A stretch of DNA of 64,000 bases from Succinatimonas sp. CAG:777 (GTDB taxonomy: Bacteria; Pseudomonadota; Gammaproteobacteria; Enterobacterales; Succinivibrionaceae), in assembly GCA_000431835.1 (NCBI GenBank), contig HF987952.1:13184-77183 (forward strand), written 5' to 3'. The position numbers were made by a program, and so were the translations under genes. Of this stretch, positions 62,229-64,000 are shown in pieces (position 1 is the first letter of the stretch; the number at the start of each line of letters is the position of its first letter). A model generated the notes under the pieces. It saw only the letters and a program-made list of their open reading frames with translations. It was not told where the DNA came from and searched no databases.

Positions 62229-62258
62229 CCATTTATCCGATCGTTACGGTTATATAAA
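62229..62258. promoter_or_regulatory. Operator-like palindromes upstream of the LacI-type gene
   Basis: A 10-bp perfect palindrome ATGGTACCAT is followed, within about 10 nt, by the near-palindrome ATCGTTACGGT. They lie 45-75 nt before the start codon. LacI-family proteins bind such short palindromes, so autoregulation is possible. Confidence 0.4.
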
Positions 62259-62297
62259 CAATAAGCAATTTATTAGTAACATTTTCAGAAATTTATT

Positions 62298-63302
62298 ATG
62301 GCAGTTACATTAAAGACCATCGCTGAATATACAGGGCTCTCAGTTACTACTGTATCAAGAGCCTTAAAAGACGGCGACGATGTTAAGCAACCTACAATCG
62401 ATAAGGTTAAAGCTGCAGCAAAAAAATTAGGTTATGCACCAAATCTTCAGGGGCTGAGCTTAAAAACAGGTATTAACTACAATCTTGTTGCAGTTCTTCC
62501 AATGTTAAAGAGTGGTGATATCGTTGGTGATATGGGCTCTCTACCTTTAATTTCAGGACTCACCTCAGGTCTTGTTGGCACTCCTTATAACCTCTCAGTA
62601 GTTCCAATGCTACCGGGACAGGATCCTCTAGAACCAGTAAAGTATGCTGTTGAAAGACGTTTAGCTGGCGGCATTATCATCAATGCGACCAAGACTAGAG
62701 ATGAGAGAGTAACTTATCTACAGGAGCATAAGGTTCCATTTATTACCTTTGGTCAAACCGAAATGAGTATTGACCATGCTTTTGCTGATATTGATAACTA
62801 CGATATCGGCTATAAAGCAGCTTCTTACCTGTTCCAAAAAGGCTGTAAGCGCATCTTAATGATCTCATCATCAGCTGAATATACCAATGCTTGTCATAAG
62901 TACTATGGTGTTAAAAGAGCAGCAATGGAGTACGGTATAGATTTTGATAGAGACAGAGATATTGTCTATGACTACTCTGTTCAAACAAACTACAGAAAAC
63001 TCTTCTGTGACATCATGTCAAAAACTAATCATCCAGATGGTATCTTCTGTGGTTCTGAGATTTCATCATTAGGTTGTGTAGCTGGTGTTGCTGATGCAGG
63101 TTTAGTAGTTAACAAGGATGTTTATGTAATTAACATAGAAACCAGTGATTTACCTGCTTTCTATCAACCACCTATACCAGGATTAAGACAGAACTTCCAT
63201 TCAATTGGTACAGTATTATCTAAGTACTTAATTAAACTTATTGAAGGTGAAGATCCTAAGAAGTTACAATTCTTAGAAAAAGCTACTTTCTATCCAAGAT
63301 AG
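62298..63302 (+). CDS. LacI-family transcriptional regulator
   Basis: The 334 residues have the N-terminal helix-turn-helix TLKTIAEYTGLSVTTVSRALKDG (about 4-26) and hinge LGYAPNLQGLSLKTG. A sugar-binding-like effector domain (about 60-334) follows, with GGIIINATKTRDERV, FPFITFGQ-type VPFITFGQTE and GCVAGVADAGLVVNKDVYVI. The effector is unknown. The nearest sugar genes are manA and the orphan ChvE-like protein, on the left. No target gene is linked directly. It is convergent with purF. Confidence 0.92.
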   Translation: MAVTLKTIAEYTGLSVTTVSRALKDGDDVKQPTIDKVKAAAKKLGYAPNLQGLSLKTGINYNLVAVLPMLKSGDIVGDMGSLPLISGLTSGLVGTPYNLSVVPMLPGQDPLEPVKYAVERRLAGGIIINATKTRDERVTYLQEHKVPFITFGQTEMSIDHAFADIDNYDIGYKAASYLFQKGCKRILMISSSAEYTNACHKYYGVKRAAMEYGIDFDRDRDIVYDYSVQTNYRKLFCDIMSKTNHPDGIFCGSEISSLGCVAGVADAGLVVNKDVYVINIETSDLPAFYQPPIPGLRQNFHSIGTVLSKYLIKLIEGEDPKKLQFLEKATFYPR

Positions 63303-63338
63303 AGTAAACTTTTACATCAATTATCCGAAATGGCAAGT

Positions 63339-63396
63339 TAAAAACCTAAACTCCGCAGATCATAGTTACTAATCTTTGATCTGCAGAATTTAGGTT
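63339..63396. terminator. Terminator between the LacI-type gene and purF
   Basis: AACCTAAAC-x-CCGCAGATCA pairs with TGATCTGCAG-x-ATTTAGGTT, with a few mismatches, over a 14-nt loop. On the minus strand TTTTTAA follows, so it best serves purF. Confidence 0.8.
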
Positions 63397-63415
63397 GTAA
63401 ATAATAAAGTTATAG

Positions 63416-64000
63416 CTAGATGTTAAAAATATCTAACTGTTCTGAATCAGAACTATCTTTCCATGCCTTGTCAGCTTTAGCATCATCAGAACGCTGTTTT
63501 TCAATATTCTCAAAGTAGTCTTTTGCAGGTGGAACAATATACTCTCCTGTAAAGATTGAGGTATCAAACTTGGTTAAAGCAGGATTTTCCTCTGTTACAG
63601 ATGCTTCAAGATCTTCTAACTTTTGATAGATAAGTGCATCTGCGCCAATTTCTTTGCAGATCTCTTCATTGTTTCTACCATAAGCAATAAGCTCTTTTGA
63701 GGTAGGCATATCAATACCATATATGTTTGGATAGCGGATCTCAGGAGATGCTGATGCAAAGAATACCTTGTTAGCACCTGCCTCACGAGCCATCTGAACA
63801 ATCTGTAATGAAGTGGTACCACGTACGATTGAGTCATCAACTAAGAGTACGTTCTTACCTGCAAACTCTGCTGGAATTGGGTTTAGCTTATTACGTACAG
63901 ACTTCTTACGCTGTTTCTGACCTGGCATAATAAAGGTTCTGCCAATATAGCGGTTCTTTACAAAGCCCTGACGGTATGGAACACCTAATGATCTCGCGAT
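63416..64000 (-). CDS. purF: Amidophosphoribosyltransferase (5' part outside window)
   Basis: PurF makes phosphoribosylamine from PRPP and glutamine, the committing step of purine synthesis. The frame is open to the window edge: 194 residues are seen, and the N-terminal glutaminase domain is outside. Visible are the segment RSLGVPYRQGFVKNRYIGRTF, the PRPP loop VLLVDDSIVRGTTS, SASPEIRYPNIYGIDMPT and the C-terminal tail ending LDIFNI. All match the enteric-type enzyme. Confidence 0.96.
   Translation of the reverse strand: MARSLGVPYRQGFVKNRYIGRTFIMPGQKQRKKSVRNKLNPIPAEFAGKNVLLVDDSIVRGTTSLQIVQMAREAGANKVFFASASPEIRYPNIYGIDMPTSKELIAYGRNNEEICKEIGADALIYQKLEDLEASVTEENPALTKFDTSIFTGEYIVPPAKDYFENIEKQRSDDAKADKAWKDSSDSEQLDIFNI

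Overview
This window is an AT-rich piece of a gammaproteobacterial chromosome. Most proteins resemble enterobacterial housekeeping proteins, and several gene clusters are syntenic with Escherichia coli: dksA-gluQ-pcnB-folK, thrS-infC-rpmI-rplT and frsA next to proBA. The low GC, the A/T-rich third codon positions, the glycogen/maltodextrin genes, acetate kinase and a lactate-type dehydrogenase, and a flagellar export protein pair fit an anaerobic carbohydrate fermenter. Aeromonadales/Succinivibrionaceae is my best guess, made from overall resemblance only. No rRNA operon, CRISPR array, intact insertion sequence or prophage is visible.

Layout. 1-4 kb: malQ-glgB (glucan metabolism; glgB is cut by the window edge). 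4.6-11.2 kb: gapA, an orphan pseI-like synthase, htpX, and an mlaA-tyrA-DUF945 run. 11.4-16.3 kb: a giant FliK-like protein (1487 aa) with a coiled-coil repeat, and a FlhB-C-terminal-domain protein. 16.4-26.5 kb: mrcB, then dksA-gluQ-pcnB-folK-pth-ychF, interrupted by an antiparallel DUF262/DUF1524 defence-type gene. 27-34 kb: a tandem Usp protein, modF, proBA and frsA. 34.3-35.9 kb: a 1.6-kb gene-free, very AT-rich stretch with 11 exact DnaA-box matches and two abutting 13-mer-like repeats, a candidate replication origin or DnaA-binding reservoir. 35.9-46.2 kb: murJ, a second tandem Usp, an AEC carrier, bioF-bioG-bioC, pepD, and a MalZ-like GH13 protein whose catalytic residues have been replaced. 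46.8-56 kb: ackA, pdxH, purU, gltA, an LDH-family enzyme and the thrS-infC-rpmI-rplT operon. 56.4 kb: tRNA-Val(GAC). 57-62 kb: an orphan ChvE-type sugar-binding protein, decayed genes (GH1 glycosidase, PD-(D/E)XK nuclease and others) and manA. 62.3-64 kb: a LacI-type regulator and the 3' part of purF.

Points that stand out: (1) the DnaA-box-rich region between frsA and murJ; (2) an intact MalZ-like GH13 pseudoenzyme; (3) non-AUG starts for both infC (ATA) and pcnB (ATT), the two genes known for AUU starts in E. coli; (4) a dksA terminator whose stem contains the gluQ ribosome binding site; (5) the giant FliK-like/FlhB-like pair; (6) an MlaA without a lipoprotein cysteine. Function calls come from recognising motifs by eye, not from database searches.
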